Shown here piece by piece: positions 8,566 through 16,572 of a stretch of DNA of 64,000 bases. The notes beneath the pieces were generated by a model. It worked only from the letters and a program-made list of their open reading frames with translations. It was not told the DNA's origin and did no database searches. Source of the stretch: Kitasatospora setae KM-6054 (GTDB lineage: Bacteria; Actinomycetota; Actinomycetes; Streptomycetales; Streptomycetaceae). The stretch is taken from NCBI RefSeq assembly GCF_000269985.1, contig NC_016109.1, forward strand, positions 6,165,001 through 6,229,000. The letters are read 5' to 3'. The first letter of the stretch is position 1; every line of letters begins with the position of its first letter. Both the position numbers and the translations under genes were made by a program.

Positions 8566-9645
8566 GTGAGTGAGACCCCCGCAGCCCAGTCCGGTCAGCG
8601 GCCCCGCGGCGCCGCGTACGACTCCGTGTTCCTGCGCGCCGCCCGCAACGAACCCGTGCCGCACACCCCCGTGTGGTTCATGCGGCAGGCCGGCCGCTCG
8701 CTGCCGGAGTACCTGAAGGTCCGCGAGGGCATCCCGATGCTCGACTCCTGCATGCGGCCCGACCTGGTCAAGGAGATCACCCTGCAGCCGGTGCGCCGGC
8801 ACAAGGTGGACGCCGCGATCTTCTTCTCCGACATCGTCGTCCCGCTCAAGGCCGTCGGCATCGACGTCGAGATCAAGGCCGGCGTCGGCCCGGTCATCGC
8901 CGACCCGATCCGCACCGAGGCGGACCTCCAGCGGCTGCGCCCGCTCGAACCCGACGACATGCCCTACATCACCGAGGCGGTCGGCCTGCTGGTCGCCGAA
9001 CTCGGCGCCACCCCGCTGATCGGCTTCGCCGGCGCCCCCTTCACGCTGGCCAGCTACCTGGTCGAGGGCGGCCCGTCGAAGTCGTACGAGAACACCAAGG
9101 CGATGATGTACGGCGCCCCCGAGCTGTGGGCCGGACTCGTCGACCGGCTGGCGCAGATCACCTCGGCCTTCCTGAAGATCCAGATCGAGGCCGGCGCCTC
9201 GGCGGTCCAGCTCTTCGACTCCTGGGCCGGCGCGCTCGCCCCCGACGAGTACCGCCGCTCGGTGCTGCCCGCCAGCACCAAGGTCTTCGACGCGGTCGCG
9301 CCCTACGGCGTGCCCCGGATCCACTTCGGCGTCAACACCGGCGAACTGCTCGGCCTGATGGGCCAGGCCGGCGCGGACATCGTCGGCGTCGACTGGCGCG
9401 TCCCGCTCGACGAGGCCGCCAACCGGGTCGGCCCCGGCAAGGGGCTCCAGGGCAACCTCGACCCCGCCGTGCTGTACGCCCCCACCCACGTCGTCGAGAC
9501 CAAGGCCCGCGAGGTCCTGCACGCCGCCCAGGCCCTCGGCGGCAGCCACCACATCTTCAACCTCGGCCACGGCGTCATGCCCAGCATGGACCCGGACGCG
9601 CTGACCCGGCTGGTCGCCTTCGTCCACGAGGCCAGCGCCCGCTGA
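8566..9645 (+). CDS. hemE: Uroporphyrinogen decarboxylase
   Basis: A 359-residue enzyme that removes four acetate carboxyls from uroporphyrinogen III to give coproporphyrinogen III, the branch compound used by the downstream CgoX/ChdC route encoded at 11-13 kb. The N-terminal signature VWFMRQAGRSLPEYL and the later GFAGAPFTLASYLVEGG and NLGHGVMPSMDP motifs are canonical, and the length is normal. The GTG at 8566 has no good ribosome site, but GAGGAT sits 7 bases upstream, so a leaderless transcript is plausible. It converges with the DUF4349 lipoprotein gene across a pair of hairpins. Confidence 0.96.
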   Translation: MSETPAAQSGQRPRGAAYDSVFLRAARNEPVPHTPVWFMRQAGRSLPEYLKVREGIPMLDSCMRPDLVKEITLQPVRRHKVDAAIFFSDIVVPLKAVGIDVEIKAGVGPVIADPIRTEADLQRLRPLEPDDMPYITEAVGLLVAELGATPLIGFAGAPFTLASYLVEGGPSKSYENTKAMMYGAPELWAGLVDRLAQITSAFLKIQIEAGASAVQLFDSWAGALAPDEYRRSVLPASTKVFDAVAPYGVPRIHFGVNTGELLGLMGQAGADIVGVDWRVPLDEAANRVGPGKGLQGNLDPAVLYAPTHVVETKAREVLHAAQALGGSHHIFNLGHGVMPSMDPDALTRLVAFVHEASAR

Positions 9646-9653
9646 GGCGCCCG

Positions 9654-9725
9654 CCGCCACCGCCGGGGTGACCGCGGCGAGGGCGGTGGCGGGTGACCGC
9701 TCCCGGGGTTCAGCGCCCGGGAGCG
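9654..9725. terminator. Pair of hairpins between hemE and the lipoprotein gene
   Basis: An 11-bp stem (9654-9664 with 9682-9692) is followed by a perfect 10-bp stem CGCTCCCGGG (9698-9707 with 9716-9725). They lie between convergent genes and probably terminate both transcripts. Confidence 0.65.
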
Positions 9726-9754
9726 CCGTTCCCCGGGCCGCCGGAGGGGGCCGG

Positions 9755-10762
9755 TCACTCCTCGGCGCCCGGGGCCTCCTCGGTGTCCGGGGAGTCCGGG
9801 GCGTGCGCCGGGCGGGGCGGCAGGGCCGGGGCCTTCGGGGCGCGGCGCCGGCGCTTGCGCAGGAGCCAGCCGAGCGGGGCGAGGAGCAGCAGGAACGGGG
9901 CGGCGGCGGCCAGGGCGGTCAGCAGGACGCGGACCACGGTGAGCAGGGCGTGCCAGCCGCCGGCCAGCGCGTGGCCGACCGAGGCCCAGAAGCCGGTGGC
10001 CGGCTTCTCCGGTTCGACCCGGGCGTCCTGGTAGGGCGTCACCAGCTCCAGGGTCACGGTCGACAGCGAGACCCGGGCGGAGAGGCCCTGCTGCTGCCGC
10101 TGGAGGGACTCCAGATCGGACTCGCGGCGGGTCAGCTCGCTCTCCAGCGAGACCACCTCGGACAGGCTCTTCGCGCCCGCCATCAGCGCCCGCACCCGGT
10201 CCACGCTGGCCTGCATGGACTTCAGCCGGCTGTCGACGTCGGCGATCTGGTCGGTCAGGTCGTCGGCCTGGCTGCTCAGGCCCAGCCGGGTGCCGACCGC
10301 GCCGAGCCCGTCCAGCACGGCCTGGTAGGACGCGGACGGGACCTTCAGGGTCAGCGTGGCCTGCCGGCTCTCGCCCGGCCCGCCGCGCAGGTTCTCCCCG
10401 GCCACGTAGCCGCCCGCCCGGGTGACCAGGTCGACGGCCCTGGCGCGGGCGTCCTCGACCGCGTCGACCCGCAGGGTCAGCCTGCCCTGGTAGGCGATCC
10501 GGCGGTCGGCCGGGGCGGCGGTCGCGCCGCCGCCGGGGGTGGCCCCGGCCCCGGGCGCGGCGTCGCCCTTGCCGGGGGCGGCCGCCGGCTTGGCGGCGCC
10601 CTGGGCGCCGGCCTGGGCCCCGCCCTGGGCGTCGGCCGCCGCGGCCGGGCCGACCGCCGACGAGGCCGTCCCCGCGCGGTCGGATCCCGCCCCGCACCCG
10701 GCCAGCAGCAGCACCGCCGCCAGCGCCCCCGCCGCGCCGATTCTCCGCACCCGCAGGTCCAT
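9755..10762 (-). CDS. DUF4349 lipoprotein with coiled coil and C-terminal membrane helix
   Basis: A 335-residue exported lipoprotein. The ATG at 10762 (GGGGAGGAAC 6 bases upstream) begins MDLRVRRIG and leads to a lipobox LLLAGC (C23). An Ala/Pro/Gly-rich linker is followed by the DUF4349 domain, including a long coiled coil (about residues 150-230). A hydrophobic segment near the C-terminus is followed by RKRRRRAPK, which stops transfer, leaving a short acidic cytoplasmic tail. It would therefore be anchored at both ends with the coiled coil outside. The role of this family is unknown; its place between haem genes appears conserved in streptomycetes, from memory. Confidence 0.8.
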   Translation of the reverse strand: MDLRVRRIGAAGALAAVLLLAGCGAGSDRAGTASSAVGPAAAADAQGGAQAGAQGAAKPAAAPGKGDAAPGAGATPGGGATAAPADRRIAYQGRLTLRVDAVEDARARAVDLVTRAGGYVAGENLRGGPGESRQATLTLKVPSASYQAVLDGLGAVGTRLGLSSQADDLTDQIADVDSRLKSMQASVDRVRALMAGAKSLSEVVSLESELTRRESDLESLQRQQQGLSARVSLSTVTLELVTPYQDARVEPEKPATGFWASVGHALAGGWHALLTVVRVLLTALAAAAPFLLLLAPLGWLLRKRRRRAPKAPALPPRPAHAPDSPDTEEAPGAEE

Positions 10763-10968
10763 TCCGGTTCCTCCCCGTGTCCCCGGGGCGGGCCGACCGC
10801 CCGTCCCCACGGCTCTGTGACGCGGCGGCCCCCGGACCGGACCCGCACTCCCGGTACCGGATGGATCACGCCCCGGACTCGCCCCGGTCTCGACACCGCC
10901 CGCGCCGCCGCCCGAGGTCGTCCGGGTCGATTCCGGCGAACCGGATAAAGGCTGGGAGACTGACCGGC

Positions 10969-12372
10969 ATGGCGAAACCTCACGTGGTGGTCATCGGTGG
11001 CGGGATCGCGGGCCTGGCCGCGGCCGCGTTCCTCTCGGACGCGGCGGTACGGGTCACCGTGCTGGAGGCGTCGACGCGCTTCGGCGGGAAGCTGCGCGGC
11101 GGTGAGGTCGGCGGCGTCCGGGTCGACCTCGGCGCCGAGTCGATGCTCGCCCGCCGCCCCGAGGCCGTCGAACTGGCCCGGCTGGTCGGCCTCGGCGAGC
11201 GGCTCGAACCGCCGACCACCGCCAAGGCCGCGCTCTGGACCAGGGACGCCCTGCGCCCGCTGCCCGGCGGCCAACTCATGGGCGTACCGGGCGACCTGGA
11301 CGCCCTCGCGGCCTCCGAGGTGCTCACCCCCGAGGGCCTGGAGCGGGCCCGCCACGAGCGGCCCGCCGAGATCGGCGAGGACGCCCCGATCGGCCGCTAC
11401 ATCGCCGACCGGCTCGGCCGCGAGGTGGTCGACCGGCTGGTCGAACCGCTGCTCGGCGGGGTCTACGCCGGGCACGCCGACGAGATCTCGATCCGCGCCG
11501 CCGTCCCGCAACTGCTCCCGCTGGCCCGCCAGGGCGGCTCGCTGACCGCCGCCATCCGCGCACTCAGCACCCGCGCCGGCGCCGGCGGACCGGTCTTCCA
11601 GGGCCTGCGCGGCGGACTCGGCACCCTCCCCGGGGCGGTCGCCGCCCACGCCCGCGCGCACGGCGCCGAACTGCTCACCGGCCACCCGGTCGACGCGCTG
11701 CGCCGCACCCCCGACGGCTGGCGGATCGCCACCGCCGGCCGCGAACTCGCCGCCGACGCCGTCGTGCTGGCCGTCCCCGCCCCGCAGGCCGCCGCGCTGC
11801 TCGCCGCCGACGCGCCCGCCGCCGCCGCCGAACTGCGTGCCGTCGAGTACGCGTCGATGGCCCTGGTCACGCTCGCCTTCCGCCGCGCCGACCTCGCGGA
11901 CAGCCCGCTCACCGGCAGCGGCTTCCTCGTCCCGCCGGTCGACCGGCGCGCCATCAAGGCGTCCACCTTCTCCAGCAACAAGTGGGGCTGGCTGGAGCGC
12001 TCCGCCCCCGACGCCTTCCTGCTGCGCACCTCGCTCGGCCGGCACCGCGAGGACGCCGCCCTCGACCTGGACGACGCCGAACTCGTCGCCCGCTCGCTCG
12101 CCGACCTGCGCACCGCCGTCGGCCTGCGGGCCGTCCCGTACGACCACGCCGTCACCCGCTGGCGGGCCGGACTGCCGCAGTACCCCGTCGGCCACCTCGA
12201 CCGGGTCGCCCGGATCCGCGCCCACCTCGACGCGCTCGGCGCGGTCGCCGTCTGCGGCGCGGCGTACGACGGCGTCGGCATCCCCGCCGTCGTCGGCGGC
12301 GCCCGGCGCGCCGCCGAGCACCTCACCCCCCGCACCAGCGGCACCCGCACGGAAGGGACAATGGGCGCATGA
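10969..12372 (+). CDS. Coproporphyrinogen III oxidase, CgoX/HemY type
   Basis: A 467-residue FAD enzyme with the dinucleotide motif VVIGGGIAGLAAA at the N-terminus and a C-terminal FAD-contact region (VCGAAYDGVGIPAVVGGARRAA). By homology it is the HemY/HemG oxidase; in Actinobacteria carrying HemQ the established substrate is coproporphyrinogen III rather than protoporphyrinogen IX (coproporphyrin-dependent pathway). The ATG at 10969 is chosen because the first residues then begin at the Rossmann fold; the upstream open frame is leader. Its stop overlaps the chdC start by 4 bases (ATGA), which supports functional coupling. hemG or hemY are older names. Confidence 0.93.
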   Translation: MAKPHVVVIGGGIAGLAAAAFLSDAAVRVTVLEASTRFGGKLRGGEVGGVRVDLGAESMLARRPEAVELARLVGLGERLEPPTTAKAALWTRDALRPLPGGQLMGVPGDLDALAASEVLTPEGLERARHERPAEIGEDAPIGRYIADRLGREVVDRLVEPLLGGVYAGHADEISIRAAVPQLLPLARQGGSLTAAIRALSTRAGAGGPVFQGLRGGLGTLPGAVAAHARAHGAELLTGHPVDALRRTPDGWRIATAGRELAADAVVLAVPAPQAAALLAADAPAAAAELRAVEYASMALVTLAFRRADLADSPLTGSGFLVPPVDRRAIKASTFSSNKWGWLERSAPDAFLLRTSLGRHREDAALDLDDAELVARSLADLRTAVGLRAVPYDHAVTRWRAGLPQYPVGHLDRVARIRAHLDALGAVAVCGAAYDGVGIPAVVGGARRAAEHLTPRTSGTRTEGTMGA

Positions 12373-13079
12373 CCGAAAGCACTGAGCAGCCCGTGAAGAA
12401 GAAGGCCCGCGACCTCAACCAGGTCATCCGCTACACCATGTGGTCGGTGTTCAAGCTCAAGGACGCCCTCCCGGAGGACCGCACCGCCCTCACCGCCGAG
12501 GTCGACGCCCTCTTCGAGCAGCTCGCCGCCAAGGACGTGGTGGTCCGCGGCACCTACGACGTCTCCGGCCTGCGCGCCGACGCCGACCTGATGGTCTGGT
12601 GGCACGCCGAGGACTCCGACGACCTCCAGGAGGCGTACAACCGCTTCCGCCGCACCGGCCTCGGCCGCCTGCTGGAGCCGGTCTGGTCGAACATGGCGCT
12701 GCACCGCCCCGCCGAGTTCAACAAGTCGCACATCCCGGCGTTCCTCGCCGACGAGCAGCCCCGCGAGTACGTCTGCGTCTACCCCTTCGTCCGCTCCTAC
12801 GAGTGGTACCTGCTCCCGGACGAGGAGCGCCGGGGGATGCTCGCCGAGCACGGCAAGATGGCCCGCGGCTACCCCGACGTCCGCGCCAACACCGTCGCGT
12901 CCTTCGCGCTCGGCGACTACGAGTGGCTGCTCGCCTTCGAGGCCGACGAGCTGCACCGGATCGTCGACCTGATGCGCGACCTGCGCCCCTCCCGGGCCCG
13001 GCTGCACGTCCGCGAGGAGGTCCCGTTCTTCACCGGCCGCCGCAAGCCGGTCGCCGACCTGCTGGCCGGCCTCTACTAG
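12369..13079 (+). CDS. chdC: Coproheme decarboxylase (HemQ, chlorite dismutase-like)
   Basis: A 236-residue chlorite-dismutase-fold protein that converts coproheme to haem b with peroxide, the last step of the Gram-positive haem route. Visible are the motif YPFVRSYEWYLLP, with the likely catalytic Tyr138 and neighbouring Arg142, and the proximal haem ligand His161 in MLAEHGKMARGYP. The ATG overlaps the oxidase stop (ATGA), so the two are co-translated. The ferrochelatase of the pathway is not in the window. A bidirectional hairpin follows the stop. Confidence 0.95.
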   Translation: MTESTEQPVKKKARDLNQVIRYTMWSVFKLKDALPEDRTALTAEVDALFEQLAAKDVVVRGTYDVSGLRADADLMVWWHAEDSDDLQEAYNRFRRTGLGRLLEPVWSNMALHRPAEFNKSHIPAFLADEQPREYVCVYPFVRSYEWYLLPDEERRGMLAEHGKMARGYPDVRANTVASFALGDYEWLLAFEADELHRIVDLMRDLRPSRARLHVREEVPFFTGRRKPVADLLAGLY

Positions 13080-13100
13080 TGCCGCTCGGGACCGGCCGCA

Positions 13101-13125
13101 CCGGGACCGGCCCGGCCGGTCCCGG
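13101..13125. terminator. Bidirectional hairpin between chdC and the TIGR04222 gene
   Basis: A 25-base palindrome made of 12-bp arms (CCGGGACCGGCC) around one base sits between convergent stops at 13079 and 13135. Confidence 0.6.
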
Positions 13126-13134
13126 CAGGGGCGG

Positions 13135-13905
13135 TCAGGAGTCGAGCGCGGCGCGCAGGCGCGGGTCGCGGACGGCCGCCGGGCCGGAGATGGCGACGGC
13201 GGTGAGCAGGTCGTCGTCGGTGGCGGTGGCGGCGGTGTGCCGGCAGGGCAGGGTGCGCAGCAGGGTCTGGCCGGCCGGGGCGGCCCAGGCGGTGTAGGCG
13301 TGGACGTCGACCCGGGCCATCAGCAGGGTGCCGCCGGTGAGGACCAGCGGCAGGGCGTACCAGGCGACGGCGGTGCGGGCGGTCTCGGCGTCGGTCCCGC
13401 TGAGCAGGACGGTGAGCAGCAGCATCGCGGCCGCCCCGAACAGCGCGTACCTGACCTGCCGGACCGCCCGCAGCGCGTGGTCGCGGACGACGGCGGGGGT
13501 GGCCAGCCCGGCCCGGGCCAGCCGGTCGCCGATGTCCCGGACGGTCGGGTGGGCGGCCAGCGCCGCCTTCAGCTGGGAGGTGCGGCACTGGCCCTCGGGG
13601 CCGATCGCGCCGATCAGGGCCCGCTCCAGGCGGCCGCGGCCCAGCGGGTCGACGACGGTGGTCCAGCCGGTGTGCGCGAGGTGCAGCCGGCCCACCCCGG
13701 CCATCCGGACCAGCGCCAGCTCGACCACCCGGGCGGGGCCGCCGGCCAGGTACGCGGTCTCGTAGAGGCCGACGCCCGGCGGGCGGCCGGCGACCCCCGC
13801 CGGGGCCCGCCCGGCGGCGGCGTCCGCGATCGCGGCGACCCGTACCAGGCGGAGGCAGGAGAGCACCGCGGCGGCACAGGACGGGACCAGCAGCAAGACC
13901 CACAT
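13135..13905 (-). CDS. TIGR04222-type membrane protein without Cys tail
   Basis: A 256-residue membrane protein paralogous to the next gene upstream. Both share the motif AGGPARVV..ALVRM..GRL (around residues 45-70 here), which I associate with the TIGR04222 domain. One helix lies at the N-terminus (MWVLLLVPSCAAAVLSCL) and a pair follows at about 150-195. Unlike its neighbour it stops soon after the conserved region (RLRAALDS) and has no glycine/cysteine tail. The ATG at 13905 is used; the frame is open further but Arg-rich. It is the last gene of the MNIO operon, 91 bases after its paralogue, so an internal promoter is possible. It may be a structural partner of the tailed protein; function unknown. 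Confidence 0.8.
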   Translation of the reverse strand: MWVLLLVPSCAAAVLSCLRLVRVAAIADAAAGRAPAGVAGRPPGVGLYETAYLAGGPARVVELALVRMAGVGRLHLAHTGWTTVVDPLGRGRLERALIGAIGPEGQCRTSQLKAALAAHPTVRDIGDRLARAGLATPAVVRDHALRAVRQVRYALFGAAAMLLLTVLLSGTDAETARTAVAWYALPLVLTGGTLLMARVDVHAYTAWAAPAGQTLLRTLPCRHTAATATDDDLLTAVAISGPAAVRDPRLRAALDS

Positions 13906-13996
13906 GGTTTTTGTTCTAGTCCTGTGGGTGGCGGAAACGGAACGAATCTCCGTGCCGCGATACCGAACTGTGACGCGGCGGACGCCCGGCGGACAC

Positions 13997-15064
13997 TCAG
14001 GAACCGCCGCCGCAGCCGCCCCCGCCGCAGCTCGACCCGCCGCCGCAGGAGTGCCCGCCGCCACCGCACGAGTGCGAGGACCCGCCGCAGGAGTGGCCCC
14101 CCGAGTGCCCGCCCGAGTGGCCCCCGGAGTGCCCGGACGCGCCGCAGGAGGAGCCGGACGAGCCGCACCAGGCCCCGGCGCCCGCCCCCGCCCCGGCCCC
14201 GGCCGCGGAGTCCCAGCCGCCGGACGACCCGGAGTCCCGCCCGGAGCGCCCGGAGCGCTTGCCGAGGGTGATGGTCACGGTCGAGGAGTACGGCCCGGTG
14301 AGCGCCTCGCGCAGCGCCCGGTGCTCGGGGTCGCGCAGCGCCGCGGCGCCGTCCAGGGCGAACGCGCCGACCAGCTCGGCGTGCTCGGCCGCCACCTCCC
14401 GGGGCCGCCAGGGCGTGCTGCCGCGGACCAGCTGGAGCTGGCGCAGGCCCGCCGGGGTGATCCGGCTCCGGCGGGGGCGGGTGACGACCAGGCTGACCAC
14501 CGTGAACAGCACCAGCAGCGCGTAGCCCAGGAACGGCGGGAAGACGTTGTACCGGTCGGGCTCGCCCAGCCAGCGGAGGGTGTCGACCGCGCCGAACGCC
14601 ACCGCGGCGGCCAGCGCCAGCACCAGCAGCCGCCGGGCCCGCCAGGCGGCCCGCAGCGCGGCCGGGTTCCGCAGCAGGCCGCGGGCGGCCAGCCCGTCGC
14701 CGGTCTTCTGCACCTCGGGGCTGCCCGTCACGGAGGCGCGCAGCACGGACAGGTCGCGTCCGGCCCGGCCGCCGGCGGCGGTGACCAGGACGCGCTCGAC
14801 CGGGTCGGCCGTCCGGTCGTCGGTGACGGTGACCCGGCGGGCCCGCGAGACGACCAGCCGGCCCTCGCGCTCCATCCGGACCAGCGCGGTGTCGACCACC
14901 CGCGCGGGCCCGCCGGCCAGGAAGGCGACCTCGGACAGCGACTGGCCGCGCCCGGGCAGGCCCAGCGGGTCGGTGACCCGGCGGCTGCGCGCGTTGAAGA
15001 CGGTGACGGCGGTGAGGGCGAGCGCGACCAGCGCGACCGCCAGGACGAACAGGTGGTTCGACAT
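13997..15064 (-). CDS. TIGR04222-type membrane protein with Cys/His/Gly-rich tail; candidate MNIO substrate
   Basis: A 355-residue protein. Residues 1-277 are a three-helix membrane module (helices near 5-22, 145-160 and 176-195) with the signature FLAGGPARVVDTALVRM (48-64). From about 278 the protein is almost only Gly, Ser, Ala, His and Cys: GHSGG repeats (311-325), then HSCGG-type units. All seven cysteines (300, 307, 326, 333, 340, 346, 351) are in this tail; none is in the first 299 residues. Directly upstream are a DUF692/MNIO oxidase and a partner-like protein, enzymes known to modify cysteines of precursor peptides. I infer that the tail is the modified substrate. A metal-binding tail is the alternative. 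The start ATG has GGAACC about 8 bases upstream. Confidence 0.85.
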   Translation of the reverse strand: MSNHLFVLAVALVALALTAVTVFNARSRRVTDPLGLPGRGQSLSEVAFLAGGPARVVDTALVRMEREGRLVVSRARRVTVTDDRTADPVERVLVTAAGGRAGRDLSVLRASVTGSPEVQKTGDGLAARGLLRNPAALRAAWRARRLLVLALAAAVAFGAVDTLRWLGEPDRYNVFPPFLGYALLVLFTVVSLVVTRPRRSRITPAGLRQLQLVRGSTPWRPREVAAEHAELVGAFALDGAAALRDPEHRALREALTGPYSSTVTITLGKRSGRSGRDSGSSGGWDSAAGAGAGAGAGAWCGSSGSSCGASGHSGGHSGGHSGGHSCGGSSHSCGGGGHSCGGGSSCGGGGCGGGS

Positions 15065-15104
15065 CCCCCGTGGTTCCTTTCGGCGTCGGTGGTTCGGGGT
15101 GCGG

Positions 15105-15548
15105 CTACGGGTGCGCGGGCGCGCTGCGGGCGCGGCGCGGCAGCAGCCGGCCCCACCGGGAGGCGGCGGGCCGCAGCAGGCGGCGCAGCGCGGGCTGCCA
15201 GCGGGCGGCGGGCTCGGCGGCCAGCGCCCACTCGGCGAAGGCCAGGGCGTCCGCGCGGTAGCCGCCGGTGAGCGGCCGGCCGGCCGCGTAGCGGGCGAAC
15301 AGCGGGGCGAAGTCCGGGCCGAGCAGTTCGGGCAGTTCCGGCAGCAGGTGGCCGACGGTCTCCCGGCGCTTGGCGCGCAGGCCCTCGGCCTGCACCCGCA
15401 GCTGCTCCGGGTCGAAGCCGGGCGGCGGCGGGGCGGCGGCCACCAGGGCGGCCAGCAGCCGCTCCTGGCGGTGCGCCAGGTGGACCCGGGCGAGGGCGAG
15501 TTCGGCGTCGGCGCGGTCGCGGATCAGGTACTCGTGCTGCTCAGACAC
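15105..15548 (-). CDS. Small MNIO-partner-like protein (weak DUF2063/HvfC-like similarity)
   Basis: A 147-residue soluble protein between the MNIO oxidase and the Cys-tailed membrane protein. Its GTG start at 15548 lies inside the end of the oxidase gene (8-base overlap GTGTCTGA), so the two are translationally coupled. The N-terminal half is a charged helix pair. Residues about 65-110 (LPELLGPDFAPLF, then FAEWALA) loosely resemble the N-terminal region of DUF2063 proteins, the known partners of DUF692 enzymes that bind precursor peptides. The similarity is by eye only. The C-terminus is Arg-rich. Proposed role: substrate recognition for the oxidase. Confidence 0.7.
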   Translation of the reverse strand: MSEQHEYLIRDRADAELALARVHLAHRQERLLAALVAAAPPPPGFDPEQLRVQAEGLRAKRRETVGHLLPELPELLGPDFAPLFARYAAGRPLTGGYRADALAFAEWALAAEPAARWQPALRRLLRPAASRWGRLLPRRARSAPAHP

Positions 15549-16380
15549 GGGCGGTCTCCCTGCGGTGGAGGTGCTGGACGCGGCGGATGGCGTCGAGTTC
15601 GGCGGACAGTTCGGCGGGCGGCGGGTACGCGCCGTCCCGTTCCAGCAGCACCCCGGGCGGGTCGGCCCGCGCGCAGAGCGCGGCCAGCACGTCCAGCACG
15701 GGCGCGGTGACCGGGTGGGCGTGGGTGTCGTGCCAGACGCCGTCGCGCTCGACGCCCCCGGCGACGTGCACGTAGGCGAGGGCGTCCAGCGGCAGCCGGT
15801 CGAGCTCGGCGGCCGGGTCGACGCCCAGGTTGACCCGGTTGGTGTGCAGGTTGGCGACGTCCACCAGCAGGCGGACGCCGGTGCGCTCGACCAGTTCGGC
15901 CAGGAACTGGGCCTCGGTCAGCTCGTCGTCCGGCCAGGCCAGGTGGGCGGCGATGTTCTCCAGCGCGAGCGGCACCGGCAGCTCCCGCTGGGCGATCCGG
16001 ACGTTCGCGGCCACCACCTCCAGCGCCTCCCGGGTGCGCGGCACCGGCAGCAGGTGCCCGGCCTCCAGGCCGCCGGCCCGGACGAACGCCAGGTGCTCGC
16101 TGACCAGCGGCGCCCCCACCGCCTCGGCGACGCCCGCCAGCCGGGCCAGCCGGGCCGGGTCGGGCTCGGCGGCGTTGCCCAGGCCGAGCGAGACGCCGTG
16201 CGGGACGACCGTGACGCCGCGGGCGCGCAGCTCGGCCAGCGAGGGCGGCAGGTGGTCGGCGCAGACGTTCTCGGCGACCACCTCCACCCAGTCGAGACCG
16301 GGCAGCCGCTCCACCGCGGTGTCGATCTCGGGCCGCCAGCCCAGACCGGTGCCCAAGCGCGGAATAACGGACGAAGACAT
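15541..16380 (-). CDS. DUF692 multinuclear non-haem iron oxidase (MNIO)
   Basis: A 279-residue TIM-barrel enzyme of the family of MbnB, TglH and BufB, which use two or three irons and O2 to rearrange cysteines of ribosomal peptides. Conserved elements are GLGWRPE (12-18), VAEN (35-38), PHGVSLGLGN (60-69, H61), SEHL (94-97), EN (141-142), VDVANLH (173-179, D174), HVAGG (205-209), DTHAHPV (218-224) and ERDG (247-250), which supply the expected His/Asp/Glu ligands. The usual DVNN and HLAGH appear as DVAN and HVAGG, suggesting a distinct actinobacterial clade. It is the first gene of a four-gene minus-strand operon ending with two membrane proteins. GGGGGTGG precedes the ATG. Confidence 0.92.
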   Translation of the reverse strand: MSSSVIPRLGTGLGWRPEIDTAVERLPGLDWVEVVAENVCADHLPPSLAELRARGVTVVPHGVSLGLGNAAEPDPARLARLAGVAEAVGAPLVSEHLAFVRAGGLEAGHLLPVPRTREALEVVAANVRIAQRELPVPLALENIAAHLAWPDDELTEAQFLAELVERTGVRLLVDVANLHTNRVNLGVDPAAELDRLPLDALAYVHVAGGVERDGVWHDTHAHPVTAPVLDVLAALCARADPPGVLLERDGAYPPPAELSAELDAIRRVQHLHRRETARV

Positions 16381-16469
16381 ATTTCCACCCCCTTTCGCGG
16401 GGTTTTCCGGTCATGCGGGACCCCGTTGTCGAGGGTGTGTCCACGGCGGGCGGATGCCAAGCGGGACAC

Positions 16470-16500
16470 CGGAAACTCAGAGCTGAACTTGAGCTTTCCG
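16470..16500. promoter_or_regulatory. Inverted repeat / SigR-like promoter upstream of the MNIO operon
   Basis: Between the divergent MNIO and GNAT genes lies an imperfect inverted repeat (CGGAAACTCA with TGAGCTTTCCG). On the minus strand it also reads GGAAA-N18-GTTT, close to the SigR consensus (GGGAAT-N18-GTT), about 90 bases before the MNIO start. The repeat could instead be a repressor operator. Confidence 0.4.
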
Positions 16501-16572
16501 CTCCACTGAACGAACAGCCGGGCGGGTGGGGGAAATTCAGCAGCGCACGGACGGACTACTGGCTAACGTGAC

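Noticed and set aside
13997..14230. Metallothionein reading of the Cys/His tail
   Set aside because: Not excluded, but the Cys spacing is irregular with Gly/Ser/His rather than CxC or CxxC motifs, and the adjacent MNIO gene explains it better.
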